Assembly: GCF_022267375.1 (NCBI RefSeq)
Contig: NZ_JAIZBH010000001.1
Location: 3,424,001 to 3,488,000 of the forward strand
DNA from: Leptospira sanjuanensis
GTDB taxonomy: Bacteria; Spirochaetota; Leptospiria; Leptospirales; Leptospiraceae
Direction: 5' to 3'
Length of the DNA stretch: 64,000 nucleotides
The notes under the pieces were generated by a model that saw only the letters and a program-made list of their open reading frames with translations, searched no databases and had not been told where the DNA came from. Both the position numbers and the translations under genes were made by a program. Position 1 is the first letter of the stretch. Each line of letters starts with the position of its first letter. Positions 30,140-39,689 of this stretch are shown here, piece by piece.

Positions 30140-31114
30140 ATGAACTGGGTTTGGGAAACGTTATTCTATCTTCTCATCCTGTACGCCGGACTTCAGTTTT
30201 TGTTTTCCGGCCCGATCCTGCAACTTCTCGTTAATTTTTTCTCCTTCCGTCACTTCAAGTTTCGCTGGATTTCTTCCGGAGTTCTTCTGCCGATCTTTTA
30301 CGTCATTTCCAAGAACTGCACGATCGAATTTCCGGGAATTTTAAAAACGGATCAGGTTTACGCCAGAGTTTCGTCCTTGAATTTCAAGATCGATTTTCTT
30401 TCTCTCTTCAAGGGTCAGTTGAGAATCCCCTCCTCTCTCTTTAAAAATTTTCACATGGATTATACGAACATCATCAGTCCGCATAAAAAAATCGGACTTA
30501 TGCCCAAACGCGGAAGAATCGTATTCCAAAATATGAAAATAGAAAACGGATCGATTTCGATCGTGGACAAAACGCTGACGCCCACGTATTCGATTCAGCT
30601 CCACGACATCGCGATCGACGGCGGATATATGGACTCGGGATCGCCTCTCGAGATTCTTTTCAGAACCAAAAGCGGATCGTGCAGACTCGGCAAAAGAGGG
30701 AATTTAAAGATCGGCGTTTTAGGCGGAGAAACGAGAGGATTCTTATCGTTAAGCGACATCACTTGGTCCGAACTCGCGGGCCTGCAGGTGATTCCCCTTC
30801 CGTTTTTAAAAAACAGGGTGCAGATCTACGTGGAATTCAAACATATCAATTCGGATCAAACCGCGGTCGAAGGAACTCTGATTCATTTCGGACCGCATTC
30901 TCAGGATAAACCCGAACAGAGTTATCCGTTTCACTTTACGATCGACTGGAAGAATTACAATCTTCCTTTCGATCTCGCTCTACGTGAACTCGTCTTGGAA
31001 TTATTTCTGAAGATCAAATTGAAAGGTGTGATGACCAGAGCCCTTCAGACGGTCGCCAAAGGATTATATGCGATCATAGGAAGAAACAGATCGCATCACC
31101 ATCATCACAAATAG
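30140..31114 (+). CDS. Membrane-anchored protein with AsmA-like beta character and native His-rich tail
   Basis: A 324-residue protein with an N-terminal membrane helix (residues ~5-33) and a long region of alternating hydrophobic residues, for example [20 protein letters not shown], that recalls AsmA/lipid-transfer type beta-sheet proteins; the family is not certain. It ends in HHHHHK, five histidines in a row just before the stop, which is part of the genomic sequence. Possible periplasmic role between membranes. Starts 66 bp downstream of the TerB-like gene and may share its transcript. Confidence 0.72.
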   Translation: MNWVWETLFYLLILYAGLQFLFSGPILQLLVNFFSFRHFKFRWISSGVLLPIFYVISKNCTIEFPGILKTDQVYARVSSLNFKIDFLSLFKGQLRIPSSLFKNFHMDYTNIISPHKKIGLMPKRGRIVFQNMKIENGSISIVDKTLTPTYSIQLHDIAIDGGYMDSGSPLEILFRTKSGSCRLGKRGNLKIGVLGGETRGFLSLSDITWSELAGLQVIPLPFLKNRVQIYVEFKHINSDQTAVEGTLIHFGPHSQDKPEQSYPFHFTIDWKNYNLPFDLALRELVLELFLKIKLKGVMTRALQTVAKGLYAIIGRNRSHHHHHK

Positions 31115-31276
31115 AATTCTAATTGTTCCGCACAAGAACGTCGAAACCGAATCGCAAAAATCGTATTCCGATTTTTTAAAGCGAATTGTTAAACGAAGAG
31201 ATCGCGATTCAAACCGCAAATACTTTCAATTTGTCCGAAATATGCTATGCGGCTTCTTTTCCTATGCGACGTTTTA

Positions 31277-32470
31277 TCATTGTTCGATACAAAGAATCAA
31301 ACGCGGAGCCGTAGTACACAAATATCCCGTCATACCGTCGCCCGATAAACCGGTTCCGGTCGCATTATTCGTCCAATCTCCGCAATTTTGCAGCGTATCT
31401 ACGGTCCAGTTTGTAAGAAATCCGGACCAGAAATTATTAGCCGGATTCGCGGTGCTTCCATAGATCGTGGCATACGGGATCAGACCGTTCACGTCCGAAG
31501 TTGCGATCGCGTTTAGAGTATCGTAATTGTAATAGCGGGTGTTCGGTTTGATCGGCCAACCGGCGCTTCCAGGCACGCGGGACGCGACACCGAGCAACGC
31601 TTTTGAAGCAAATCCCGCATTGCCGGAACAAGAAGAATCCGCACCATCCACTCCGAAAGTGGCTCCGCCGTACTGCATGTTTCCGCCGCTGTTCCGAACG
31701 ACTTCCCGAACTCTTCGATCGTTGTCCAAGATCTTCATCGTAAAACTCAAAGAAAGTCCGATCGGAGTCGCAGTTACGGATAACGTATGAACCTTGTCCC
31801 CGAAGTCGCCCACATTTGCAGGGGTCAGATCCGAAGCGGTCACGGAAACCGTATCAGGATTGGCAAAGTTCGTGTCGAAGTTTTCCGGCCCGGGACTAAA
31901 ATGATCGATCGTTGCGTTCGTTGAAAGCCCGATATGCGTCACCGGATCGTTCGGCCCCCATGGACCGCTCAAAGAAATCTGAACGTTCAACGCGGTTCCG
32001 TCTTCTTTGATTTCGATCGTGTCGCCGGCAACCTTACCGTTGATCAAAATCGTCGTGCAATAAACGACTAAGTTGGAAACGTTCGCAGTCGCCGTCCCCG
32101 AAGGATTTTCGGTGGAATCGGAGTAGACTTTGCAGGAATGGTTCGCTGCGGGGCTTGCCACACTGATCTGGTAATTCTTATTTGGAGCGACGGAAGAATT
32201 GAATTGAAATGTTCCATTTGCCGAGATAGGAAGAATTTCGTCGTTTAACTTGAGTTGGACAGTTCCGGATTTCAATCCTTGAACAGTCCCCCCGATTCGA
32301 AATCCTGAGGAGTTCCCACCAAGGGACGCAGATTCGGAAACGTCTTCCACAATGCTGATCAACGCACCGCTTTGACCGTCTAAAGCAAAACGACTCGCTT
32401 CGGCACACGCTGCAAAAAAGAGAATCGTCAGTAAGATTGCGGTATATTTATAAAAAGCAATTGGCTTCAT
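31277..32470 (-). CDS. DUF1554 surface lipoprotein
   Basis: A 397-residue lipoprotein. The signal peptide ends in the spirochaetal lipobox FFAAC with Cys22 as lipidation site. The middle (~30-240) is made of Ig-like or carbohydrate-binding-like strands (GTVQLKLNDEILPISANG, TVSVTASDLTPAN). The last ~150 residues are the DUF1554 domain (YGGATFGVDGADSSCSGNAG... ending in CIEQ), a C-type-lectin-like fold abundant on leptospiral surfaces, with conserved disulfide cysteines. It contains one copy of the GTGGGAACTCC motif. Function on the host or in adhesion is not shown by sequence. Confidence 0.88.
   Translation of the reverse strand: MKPIAFYKYTAILLTILFFAACAEASRFALDGQSGALISIVEDVSESASLGGNSSGFRIGGTVQGLKSGTVQLKLNDEILPISANGTFQFNSSVAPNKNYQISVASPAANHSCKVYSDSTENPSGTATANVSNLVVYCTTILINGKVAGDTIEIKEDGTALNVQISLSGPWGPNDPVTHIGLSTNATIDHFSPGPENFDTNFANPDTVSVTASDLTPANVGDFGDKVHTLSVTATPIGLSLSFTMKILDNDRRVREVVRNSGGNMQYGGATFGVDGADSSCSGNAGFASKALLGVASRVPGSAGWPIKPNTRYYNYDTLNAIATSDVNGLIPYATIYGSTANPANNFWSGFLTNWTVDTLQNCGDWTNNATGTGLSGDGMTGYLCTTAPRLILCIEQ
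32309..32319 (-). repeat. Dispersed 11-base motif inside a lipoprotein gene
   Basis: Exact GTGGGAACTCC on the reverse strand, which is the coding strand of the DUF1554 lipoprotein gene. Confidence 0.7.
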
Positions 32471-32641
32471 ATCGTCAGCGAATTGAATTCGTTGGGTCTA
32501 TTCAAGAGACAACTGATTCAAAAATTTTTTGATTCCTTTTTATTGGGATTTCATTCTTTTGAATTCAAAATCAAAGGAAATTCTTTCTTTTTGCAAGGCT
32601 TTTTGGCGGATGATCCTTGTCGAAACGTTTCGATTTAAGTA

Positions 32642-32652
32642 GGAGTTCCCAC
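32642..32652 (-). repeat. Dispersed 11-base motif between genes
   Basis: Exact GTGGGAACTCC on the reverse strand, preceded by GGAAAATT as in most other copies, in the gap between the lipoprotein and the AraC gene. Confidence 0.7.
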
Positions 32653-32693
32653 AATTTTCCAAAGTTCTCACCGAATCCAATGTCTTGAAGGGA

Positions 32694-32733
32694 TAAAAAA
32701 TCCCTGTCTTGCCCATAGCACAAAACAGGGATT
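32694..32733 (-). terminator. Intrinsic terminator of the AraC-type gene
   Basis: On the reverse strand AATCCCTGT pairs with ACAGGGATT over 9 bp, followed by a run of six T. It lies 9 bases after the stop of the gene at 32742-33899. Confidence 0.8.
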
Positions 32734-32741
32734 CAATATCT

Positions 32742-33899
32742 TTAGATCGTGTGAGAATATCGAGAATCAAAATCTTCCATCTCGTCTTCTTTACTTTTGT
32801 AGTTCGTAAGATTTTCTTCCCGGAACGCTTTCGGAGATTTTTTTGTCTCTTTCAAAAAGGCCCGATGAAACGCGGATGAAGAACTAAAACCGACCGCCAT
32901 TCCGATCGAAAGAATCGAACGATCCGGTTCTTCGAGCAACATGACCTTTGCTTCTTTTACCCGATGGTGATTGATAAAGGAATTAAAATTCATTCCCATG
33001 TGCTCGTTTAAAAAAGCGGAAAGGTGGTGCACCGAAAGTCCCATTTCCGAAGCCAAAGAAGGAAGTCGAAGTTCTTCATCCAGATGGATTTTTTCGTTTT
33101 GCATCAACTCGGTCAGCTTGCTCTCCACCTTCTCGATGTTAAGATCTTCCAAAAGGGATCGTTTTTCCTGACTGGAATCTCGATTGGTAAGATTCTTATC
33201 CGTTTCTTCGTTTTCGGAATCGCCAAGCAGGAATTCGCTCTGCGTTCTCTGCAAATCGGAAATGATCGGAATAAATTCGCTCAGGATAATCGGCGAAAGA
33301 ATTAGAAAATAATAATTGATCGTGTTGATCGGCTCGATAATTTTCGCACCTTCAAAATATCGGAACACTTCCGTTAACTTGATGATCAGCAACACGCAAA
33401 CGGAAGGAAGAATTCTTACCAGATTCGCCTTGTTTTTAGCGGAACGCAAGGGAATCAGAATCTGAAAAAGCAGATAAACAAAAAACAGAAAGGTTCCCAA
33501 TGAAACCATTTCCGAAAGATTCGGAATTTTGAATTCGTCAAGCAGATCCCAAAGCACCACGATTGCCGCAGTAGCCGCAAAACTTCTAAGAAGCAATTTT
33601 CGGAACGCGCTCAAAGAATCGATATACTGAAAGCTACCGCTCTTTACGTTTGAAGCGAGATTCATAAAAAAGAACGCGACTGTTACCGAAAAGTAAGCGT
33701 AAAAATATTGGGCTAATTTTTTTGCGAGAGTGTTTTCCGTGATAAACATCGTGGCCGTAAACGACCAAAAAACACAGGCCATCAGAAAAAACAGCACGGG
33801 GGCGCTTAAATTCTTTTGCCGATCCCTTTTGAAAACTCCGAATGCGGCAATCATAAAGTATAACATTGCCGCTAATGAATAATATTTAACCTCTTCCAC
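32742..33899 (-). CDS. Membrane-embedded AraC-family transcriptional regulator
   Basis: A 385-residue protein with about seven membrane helices in residues 1-225 (starting YYSLAAMLYFMIAAFGVF) and a C-terminal AraC DNA-binding domain at ~275-365: LPSLASEMGLSVHHLSAFLN (first HTH) and SILSIGMAVGFSSSSAFHRA (second HTH) with FRxAFLKETKKSP. Regulators of this type sense a signal in the membrane. Starts at GTG 33899 with AAGGA eight bases before. The terminator at 32694 marks its end. Nearby surface lipoprotein genes are candidate targets, by position only. Confidence 0.88.
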   Translation of the reverse strand: MEEVKYYSLAAMLYFMIAAFGVFKRDRQKNLSAPVLFFLMACVFWSFTATMFITENTLAKKLAQYFYAYFSVTVAFFFMNLASNVKSGSFQYIDSLSAFRKLLLRSFAATAAIVVLWDLLDEFKIPNLSEMVSLGTFLFFVYLLFQILIPLRSAKNKANLVRILPSVCVLLIIKLTEVFRYFEGAKIIEPINTINYYFLILSPIILSEFIPIISDLQRTQSEFLLGDSENEETDKNLTNRDSSQEKRSLLEDLNIEKVESKLTELMQNEKIHLDEELRLPSLASEMGLSVHHLSAFLNEHMGMNFNSFINHHRVKEAKVMLLEEPDRSILSIGMAVGFSSSSAFHRAFLKETKKSPKAFREENLTNYKSKEDEMEDFDSRYSHTI

Positions 33900-34595
33900 A
33901 TCCGAATCCTTTTGTCGTTTTGTTTGTATTTTTACCAGATCAGCTTTTTATTTCGGTAAGAAAGCCCTTGCCTTTCGATCGAAGAAGAATCTCTTTTTTT
34001 ATTCTGCAATCAAGATGCATATACACAGCTTCCTTGATTACTCAACAAAAGGTTTCCGAGCTTTTGCTCATTTTTTATTTTTTTTAGAATTATAATTCGT
34101 AATTTCCTGAAAAAAATTTATTAGCTAGTCAGTTTAGAATTTTTTGTTTGATACTCAAATGAACAAAAGAGTGTCTTAAAATGCCTTAAATCGACGTTTT
34201 GACAAAGAATTTTGAACTCCTGAATTATAGGAAAGTTGGGTTTGTCAAAGTACGGAAATGAAGTCAAAAAAATAAACGATCGTTCTCTTTTGAAAATTTT
34301 TTTTCCAGGCACGTTAGTCAATCTTTTCCTAACGCAGATTCTTTTTAAGCCATTCCAAAGAAATTTTTGGAACCCACGGAACATACTTTTCCCATATTTT
34401 TTTTAGTTGCGAACAGAATTTTCACGAGTATTGCGAACAAAATCGTAGGCTCACACCCCAAATTTTGGACTAAGCTCTAACTTATAATCAAAGAATTCCT
34501 TACTTATATGCAATGACGTATTCTTTAAAAAAAAGAAGTAAATTACTCTCAAGTGAATTCAAATTCTCCGGATTAAAATGTTGTGGGAGTCTTCT
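33900..34595. other. A+T-rich intergenic region
   Basis: Nearly 700 bp between divergent genes, with many A/T runs and a markedly lower G+C than either side. Short frames here lack signal peptides, domains or ribosome sites, so I call no gene. It must hold the promoters for both the AraC regulator and the lipoprotein, and the composition could reflect transfer or bent, regulatory DNA. Confidence 0.5.
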
Positions 34596-36776
34596 ATGGG
34601 TCAGGGAATCAAAAAACAACATGCGAAATTAAAAAAAGAAATTTGCTTATTATACATTCTTTTCCTTTGCTGGGGCATCGCTTTCTCCAATTGTTTGGTA
34701 GGTGAAGGAAAAAAAGGGTTCAATTTTTTCTTTCTTCCAGGTTCCAGCATTTCGAATCCTGGCGGCGGAATTCAAGATACTCCGATCCTTACGACTCCGG
34801 TCGCCCCTCAAGGAAGTATTACTTACAGTTCCGCGACCACTTTTTATGTGAGTAACAACGCAGGGGCAATTCAATATTATGATATTTCTTGGTCTTCCAG
34901 CCTCGGAGCATCCTATGAGCTTCGCAAAGGCGCGACCAATTGTAGCGACGGAAGCGTTCATACCAGCGGAAGCGTGACCGCGTCCACTTCCAACACCGAT
35001 CGAATCAATGCATCCGATCTTAGCGCAGGAAGTAACGGAATCAAACTTTGTCTCAAAAGTCCGGACGGAACTCTGGCTTGGGATACCGTTAGCATTAACG
35101 GAATCCGGGACGACGTCGCGCCTACGATCGGATTCTCCCCTGCGGGAGGAACATACGGCTCATCCGTTCCGAACATCACTCTTTCTTGCACCGACACAGG
35201 CGCATCCGGTTGTCTTGGAATGGCTTTTCGAAACGATGGGACCAATCCGGGCATAGCCGCGGATGGAACGGTTGCATCCGGATCCACCGGGTATTCTTCC
35301 GCGTTTGCCGTTGCAAACAACGCCACCACCGACGTGAAAGTAATCGCTGTGGATAAGGCCGGTAACATAAGTGCGGTCAGTACAAGTCAGTACGTCGTTG
35401 CCGTAGGAAATCCTACGATCACGATCAATTCCGTTTCCAAAGCCGATATGAGAAGCGTGGATTCGAGCGTCGTAAAATGGCAATCGGATCTTGCAGGTAA
35501 TTACGATATCCGAGTCGGTGGAACAGATTGTAACTCCGGCACAAACGGAAGCTCTTTGTCCCTCACGGGTTCTGCGGCCGCTAACACGGAAATCACCACT
35601 ACGATCAGCGGTGCGGCCCCTCTCGCAGTCGGTGCGAATACGATTCGAATCTGCCTTACGACCGCGGGAAGCAACGTAGGATCGAACTCGACCGCGATCA
35701 ACATCGATAATACGGCGCCGACTCTCACTTCCGCCACGCCTGCGAATAACTCAACCTCTTTGAGCGTAGATCAAAACACTTTCGTTTTTACGTTCAACGA
35801 GGATATGGATCAAAGTCTCAAACCTCTTCCCGAACATCACGACAGCGGAGTAAGCGGCAACCCTCAAATCGCTTGGCCTACGATGGCCGGAACTTGGACG
35901 GATGCAAGAACCTATTCATTAGCGTTGAACAGTAAATTACCGGAATTGCATACGTTTTATCTGCAATTCACCGCTACTGGATTTAAGGATAAAGCAGGAA
36001 ACGCAGTGGGCACAACGCCCGTTGCGATCGTAGGAGGAGTGTTCAAACTCAACTATAAGTCTTTAACCGAAACGAAAGTCACTCTTGTTACGGATACGGC
36101 CCAAACGAACTGTTACGATTCTTCCGGAAACGCCATTGCTTGCGCAGGCTCCGGTCAAGATTCGGAACTCAGCGTTATGCCTTACGGTCTTGGAGTTCCA
36201 ACGACAAACCCCGGATATCCGAACGATCGAATTACAAGAGATACGGTCAACAACGTGATCTGGAAAACCTGTCCTCCAACTTACGTTTGGTCCGGTGCGA
36301 CCTGCGTTCAGGATGCGGTGGATCCTTACAACGCCGCTCTCATCGCAAGAAACATGGGATCGGGAATTTTGGATCTGACTTGGGGAGATTCTCTGGAATA
36401 TTGTTTGCAACTCAATCTCGCGAACTCCGGAGCCGGATTTGCGGGAGTGAAAACGTGGAGACTTCCGACTCTCAGCGAACAGATGAGCATTCTTACGTAT
36501 GAAGGATCTATCGGAAACGAAACGATCCAGAATACGAGTTTCCCCGGTTTTATTAAAAACGATTACCAAAGATATTGGACCTCTACGAATGCAGTCAGCG
36601 CTTCGATCGCTCTGAACGGTTATACGGGAAGCGAATTAGGAAACGGTTCCAATGCTTGGGGCGCTTGGCAAATTTCCGTTTTCGGCGGAGGAACTCATAT
36701 CAACAGCAAAGGGAAAGCCACTTCCTGGAACTGGCCGAACCGATATATGGCGCTTGCGATGTGCATCGCGGATTAA
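34596..36776 (+). CDS. Ig-like / DUF1566 surface lipoprotein
   Basis: A 726-residue lipoprotein. Basic N-terminus, hydrophobic stretch and a lipobox ending at Cys33 (IAFSNC). Then repeated Ig-like modules with chitobiase/Ig motifs (DDVAPTIGFSPAGGTYGSSV; DNTAPTLTSATPANNSTSLS, a Big_5-like domain with FNEDMD), and a C-terminal DUF1566 (Lcl) domain with TWRLPTLSEQMSIL and RYWTSTN. Such proteins are exposed on leptospiral surfaces. Start placed at ATG 34596 with GGGAG six bases upstream, not the earlier ATG at 34578. A second DUF1566 gene follows 13 bp downstream. Confidence 0.87.
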   Translation: MGQGIKKQHAKLKKEICLLYILFLCWGIAFSNCLVGEGKKGFNFFFLPGSSISNPGGGIQDTPILTTPVAPQGSITYSSATTFYVSNNAGAIQYYDISWSSSLGASYELRKGATNCSDGSVHTSGSVTASTSNTDRINASDLSAGSNGIKLCLKSPDGTLAWDTVSINGIRDDVAPTIGFSPAGGTYGSSVPNITLSCTDTGASGCLGMAFRNDGTNPGIAADGTVASGSTGYSSAFAVANNATTDVKVIAVDKAGNISAVSTSQYVVAVGNPTITINSVSKADMRSVDSSVVKWQSDLAGNYDIRVGGTDCNSGTNGSSLSLTGSAAANTEITTTISGAAPLAVGANTIRICLTTAGSNVGSNSTAINIDNTAPTLTSATPANNSTSLSVDQNTFVFTFNEDMDQSLKPLPEHHDSGVSGNPQIAWPTMAGTWTDARTYSLALNSKLPELHTFYLQFTATGFKDKAGNAVGTTPVAIVGGVFKLNYKSLTETKVTLVTDTAQTNCYDSSGNAIACAGSGQDSELSVMPYGLGVPTTNPGYPNDRITRDTVNNVIWKTCPPTYVWSGATCVQDAVDPYNAALIARNMGSGILDLTWGDSLEYCLQLNLANSGAGFAGVKTWRLPTLSEQMSILTYEGSIGNETIQNTSFPGFIKNDYQRYWTSTNAVSASIALNGYTGSELGNGSNAWGAWQISVFGGGTHINSKGKATSWNWPNRYMALAMCIAD

Positions 36777-36789
36777 GGAGAAGAATCAC

Positions 36790-37422
36790 ATGAAACTATT
36801 GAAAACGTTTATACTTCTTACCATTTTACTCGGAATCATTGAAACGTTAACCGCCATCGGAGGACCATATACGGATCCGAACGATGGAACGATCAACGAT
36901 ACGGGAAACCGTCTTCTCTGGAGAAAATGCGGCAGAGGACGCGGAACTGCGGGATCGAATTACACGAACTGTAGCGTCGTTTCGGGACCGGCAGAAACGA
37001 GCAACTGGGCGACAGCGGTCGCTTATTGTAGCAGCCTTGGAACGACTTTGGGCGACGGAAGACAATGGAGATTGCCCACGGTAAAGGAACTCATCTCGAT
37101 CGTGGATTACAGCAGATCGACAAAACCGATCATCAATCCGACCTTTTTCCCGAATACCGCGGAAGGAAGATTCTGGACATCCACAAATTCGTTCGTAGCG
37201 GGAAATAGTCCTGTCTTACCGAGCACCCCCACCGACGAAACGGGCACGACGGATCCGAAACAATACGTAACCAACCCGGGGAACACCGAACAACACTATA
37301 AAATTCCGCAAGGCGCCAATTATAGATCAATGGCTTACATCGTGGAATTTACCGTAGGCGGCGTGGTGGAATACGGAAAATCGAACAACGCATACGTTCG
37401 CTGCGTGAGCGGACCTTACTGA
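36790..37422 (+). CDS. Secreted DUF1566 protein
   Basis: A 210-residue protein with a signal peptide (MKLLKTFILLTILLGIIETLTA) and one DUF1566 domain: TGNRLLWRKCG, WATAVAYCSSLGTTLGDGRQ and WRLPTVKELISIVD followed by FWTSTNSF. The arrangement matches the C-terminal domain of the gene just upstream, so the pair probably arose by duplication or works together. ATG 36790 has AAGGAGA about ten bases upstream; an upstream open frame to 36652 overlaps the previous gene and is not used. No lipobox, so likely periplasmic or secreted. Confidence 0.87.
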   Translation: MKLLKTFILLTILLGIIETLTAIGGPYTDPNDGTINDTGNRLLWRKCGRGRGTAGSNYTNCSVVSGPAETSNWATAVAYCSSLGTTLGDGRQWRLPTVKELISIVDYSRSTKPIINPTFFPNTAEGRFWTSTNSFVAGNSPVLPSTPTDETGTTDPKQYVTNPGNTEQHYKIPQGANYRSMAYIVEFTVGGVVEYGKSNNAYVRCVSGPY

Positions 37423-37431
37423 TCTTTTTAA

Positions 37432-37462
37432 AGCGACGTCCGTAAAAATCGCGGGCGTCGCT
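37432..37462. terminator. Hairpin between convergent genes
   Basis: AGCGACGTCC pairs with GGGCGTCGCT (10 bp with one G-U) with an 11-base loop. It is followed by a pyrimidine stretch, not a pure T run, so termination is likely but not certain. It sits just after the DUF1566 stop. Confidence 0.5.
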
Positions 37463-37524
37463 CTCCTGTATCTCTTCCCTTCCGATCGTTTTCGCGGAAG
37501 CCGAGTTTCACGAAATTCAAACGA

Positions 37525-38139
37525 TCACTCAATGACAAAACAGGCGTTCAGCATAAACTCGATATTCTCTTTGGAAATCAAATCCAAACGCTCGTTCCAC
37601 TTTGTTGCGGGAAGAACCTTATCTTCCTTTTCGAGATAACTCAACTGAGGAATCAAAGTATACGTCTTATTGACTTCGTGAATGTCCGAATCGGAAAAAG
37701 AAATCAGATTGTGGATAACGGGAACACAATTGGCCTGGGTCTGATCGCAGTATTCAACTCTCTGCTGAACGTGTCTAACGTGGATTTCCGCTTCCTTTCC
37801 GATCAACATCTTCTTTTTAGGAAATATTTTTTTCAGCACTAAAACCAATTCCAGGGCCTTCGTAAGATTTTTCTCTTTCGTAGAAGGCGCAAAAACTTTT
37901 TTCCACAACTCTTGTTGTCGCTTGTGAATACAGGATTCGCTTTCTACGTCTGCGGCGGCAGGATCGGGCGCTTTCTCGCAAATTTCGCGGATCGAGGCGG
38001 GAGAAAAAGATTCCACGACTACGGACTTTGCGGTCTGTATCTTTTCAATTTGATTCTGATTTTCCGGCTCTTGGGTCTGCGCGGTCGCGCAGTAGAATAA
38101 AATCAATGCCGGCAAAATGTAGGAAACTCTATTTATCAT
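37525..38139 (-). CDS. Putative lipoprotein of unknown function
   Basis: A 204-residue protein with an N-terminal hydrophobic segment and Cys17 in LILFYC, a loose spirochaetal lipobox. The mature part is charged, with paired cysteines (CEKAPD, CIHKRQQ, CDQTQANC) and no recognised domain. Possibly exported and disulfide bonded. It is convergent with the DUF1566 gene. Confidence 0.7.
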   Translation of the reverse strand: MINRVSYILPALILFYCATAQTQEPENQNQIEKIQTAKSVVVESFSPASIREICEKAPDPAAADVESESCIHKRQQELWKKVFAPSTKEKNLTKALELVLVLKKIFPKKKMLIGKEAEIHVRHVQQRVEYCDQTQANCVPVIHNLISFSDSDIHEVNKTYTLIPQLSYLEKEDKVLPATKWNERLDLISKENIEFMLNACFVIE

Positions 38140-38402
38140 ATAATTCGAAACAACGAAACATCAACGTTTTTGAATACATTTTGCGGAACATTTTATTTTT
38201 TTCGAATTCGATGTCCGTCTTTCGAATCGATTCGGATATGTTTGTCTTCCTTTTACTCTGCCGAAAGGAGAATCAGGAACTCTTACTAGGAAAGATTCAA
38301 AAATTATCAAGTAGGCAAGCAGTTATAATCTGGGAGGAGGATTACTTTTTATAATTTCAAATTCATCTCTTGCGATTGTTTAATAATCAATAGGAGAATA
38401 TT

Positions 38403-39386
38403 ATGAAAATATTAGGAATTATTATAAAGAGAACCTTACTCTCCGCGGTCTTAATCGCGCTCGGAGCTTTGAGTTTTCTCTTTTTAAAATTTCCGGACAT
38501 CGGTGAAAAGGAAGAAATCAAAATCGCTCATACCCCGGAACAAATCCGACGAGGCGAATATCTCGTGAAGTCTGTGGCGGGTTGTATGGGATGTCACACG
38601 GGTGATCGGGATCCAAAACAACTCTTCTATCCGGTGACGCATAACGTGGGAGCCGGAAATCTCCGCATGGCGGAAGATAATTTCGGTTTACCTGGAACTT
38701 TTTATTCTAAAAACATCACTCCCGCCTCCACCGGATTGGGAAATTGGACCGATACGGAAATCTTTTACGCGATTACGGCGGGTGTCTCCAAGGACGGAAG
38801 TCCTCTTTTTCCGATCATGCCTTATCCGAATTACGCGCAAATGGACAAGGAAGATATCTTCGCAATCATCGCATACATAAGGACTCTCCAACCGATCGAA
38901 AACAAAGTGGAGAAGTCGAACGTGAAATTTCCGATGAATCTCATCGTAAGAACGATTCCAAAATCTCCCGAGTTTCAAAAACGACCCGATCCGAATGATT
39001 CAGTTGCCTACGGAAAATATCTAACGACCTTTGCCGGCTGCGACGACTGCCATACGCAAAGAATCGAAGGCAAGGTCGTCGAAGGAATGGAGTTTGCGGG
39101 AGGAACCGTCTTTCCGCTCTCGACCGGAGGGAAAGTAAGAGGAGCAAACATCACACCCGACCGAAAAACCGGAATCGGCAACTGGACTCGTGAAAGTTTT
39201 ATCGCAAGATTTCGCGCGAACCAACTCAGAGCAAAAACCAATCCAATCATTCAAGCGGGAGAATTCAACAGCGTTATGCCTTGGTTGGAATATTCGGGAA
39301 TGAATGACCAAGACTTAGGAGCGATCTTCGATTATTTAATGAGCTTGAAACCAGTTTCGAACTCCGTTTCGATTTTCGAAAAATAA
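38403..39386 (+). CDS. Di-haem cytochrome c
   Basis: A 327-residue membrane-anchored c-type cytochrome. One N-terminal helix (about residues 5-25) exports and anchors it. Two haem-binding motifs are seen, CMGCH near residue 61 and CDDCH near residue 214, each at the start of a cytochrome c domain, and Met residues suited as axial ligands follow. The family includes the subunits of alcohol/aldehyde dehydrogenases and similar electron carriers. No partner dehydrogenase adjoins it. GGAG precedes the ATG by about eight bases. Confidence 0.92.
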   Translation: MKILGIIIKRTLLSAVLIALGALSFLFLKFPDIGEKEEIKIAHTPEQIRRGEYLVKSVAGCMGCHTGDRDPKQLFYPVTHNVGAGNLRMAEDNFGLPGTFYSKNITPASTGLGNWTDTEIFYAITAGVSKDGSPLFPIMPYPNYAQMDKEDIFAIIAYIRTLQPIENKVEKSNVKFPMNLIVRTIPKSPEFQKRPDPNDSVAYGKYLTTFAGCDDCHTQRIEGKVVEGMEFAGGTVFPLSTGGKVRGANITPDRKTGIGNWTRESFIARFRANQLRAKTNPIIQAGEFNSVMPWLEYSGMNDQDLGAIFDYLMSLKPVSNSVSIFEK

Positions 39387-39689
39387 AGAAATCATACTGC
39401 TTGTACGAAGAAGAAAACCGTACAAGCGTACGTCTTTCGTTCTTGAAACCGTTCAGGAAAGAAATTTCTGTATTAAAAGAAAAGCAAAGAGTTCAAATGC
39501 CATAAAAATGAAACAATTCACGCTTGAATGAGTGACGTTCCGATTTGTTCGAGAGTGGATCCATTTTTTTATAAATAAAGATCACCGTATCACACTCTTT
39601 GCAGTCATTAGTAGCACTATATATTCGGCGATTATCAAATTATAACAAACGAAGAAATTAGAAGATTAGTTGAGTATACTCGTTTGAGT
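39387..39689. other. Intergenic region with two inverted repeats
   Basis: GCTTGTACG...CGTACAAGC (39399-39427) forms a 9-bp hairpin just after the cytochrome stop, without a T run. GAGTATACTC (39672-39681) is a perfect 10-base palindrome 9 bp before the RsbU-like start codon and could be an operator. No gene in between. Confidence 0.6.

Noticed and set aside
31084..31114. Five-His tail as vector contamination
   Set aside because: The gene continues naturally into genomic sequence on both sides and the codons are mixed CAC/CAT; a cloning tag is not indicated.
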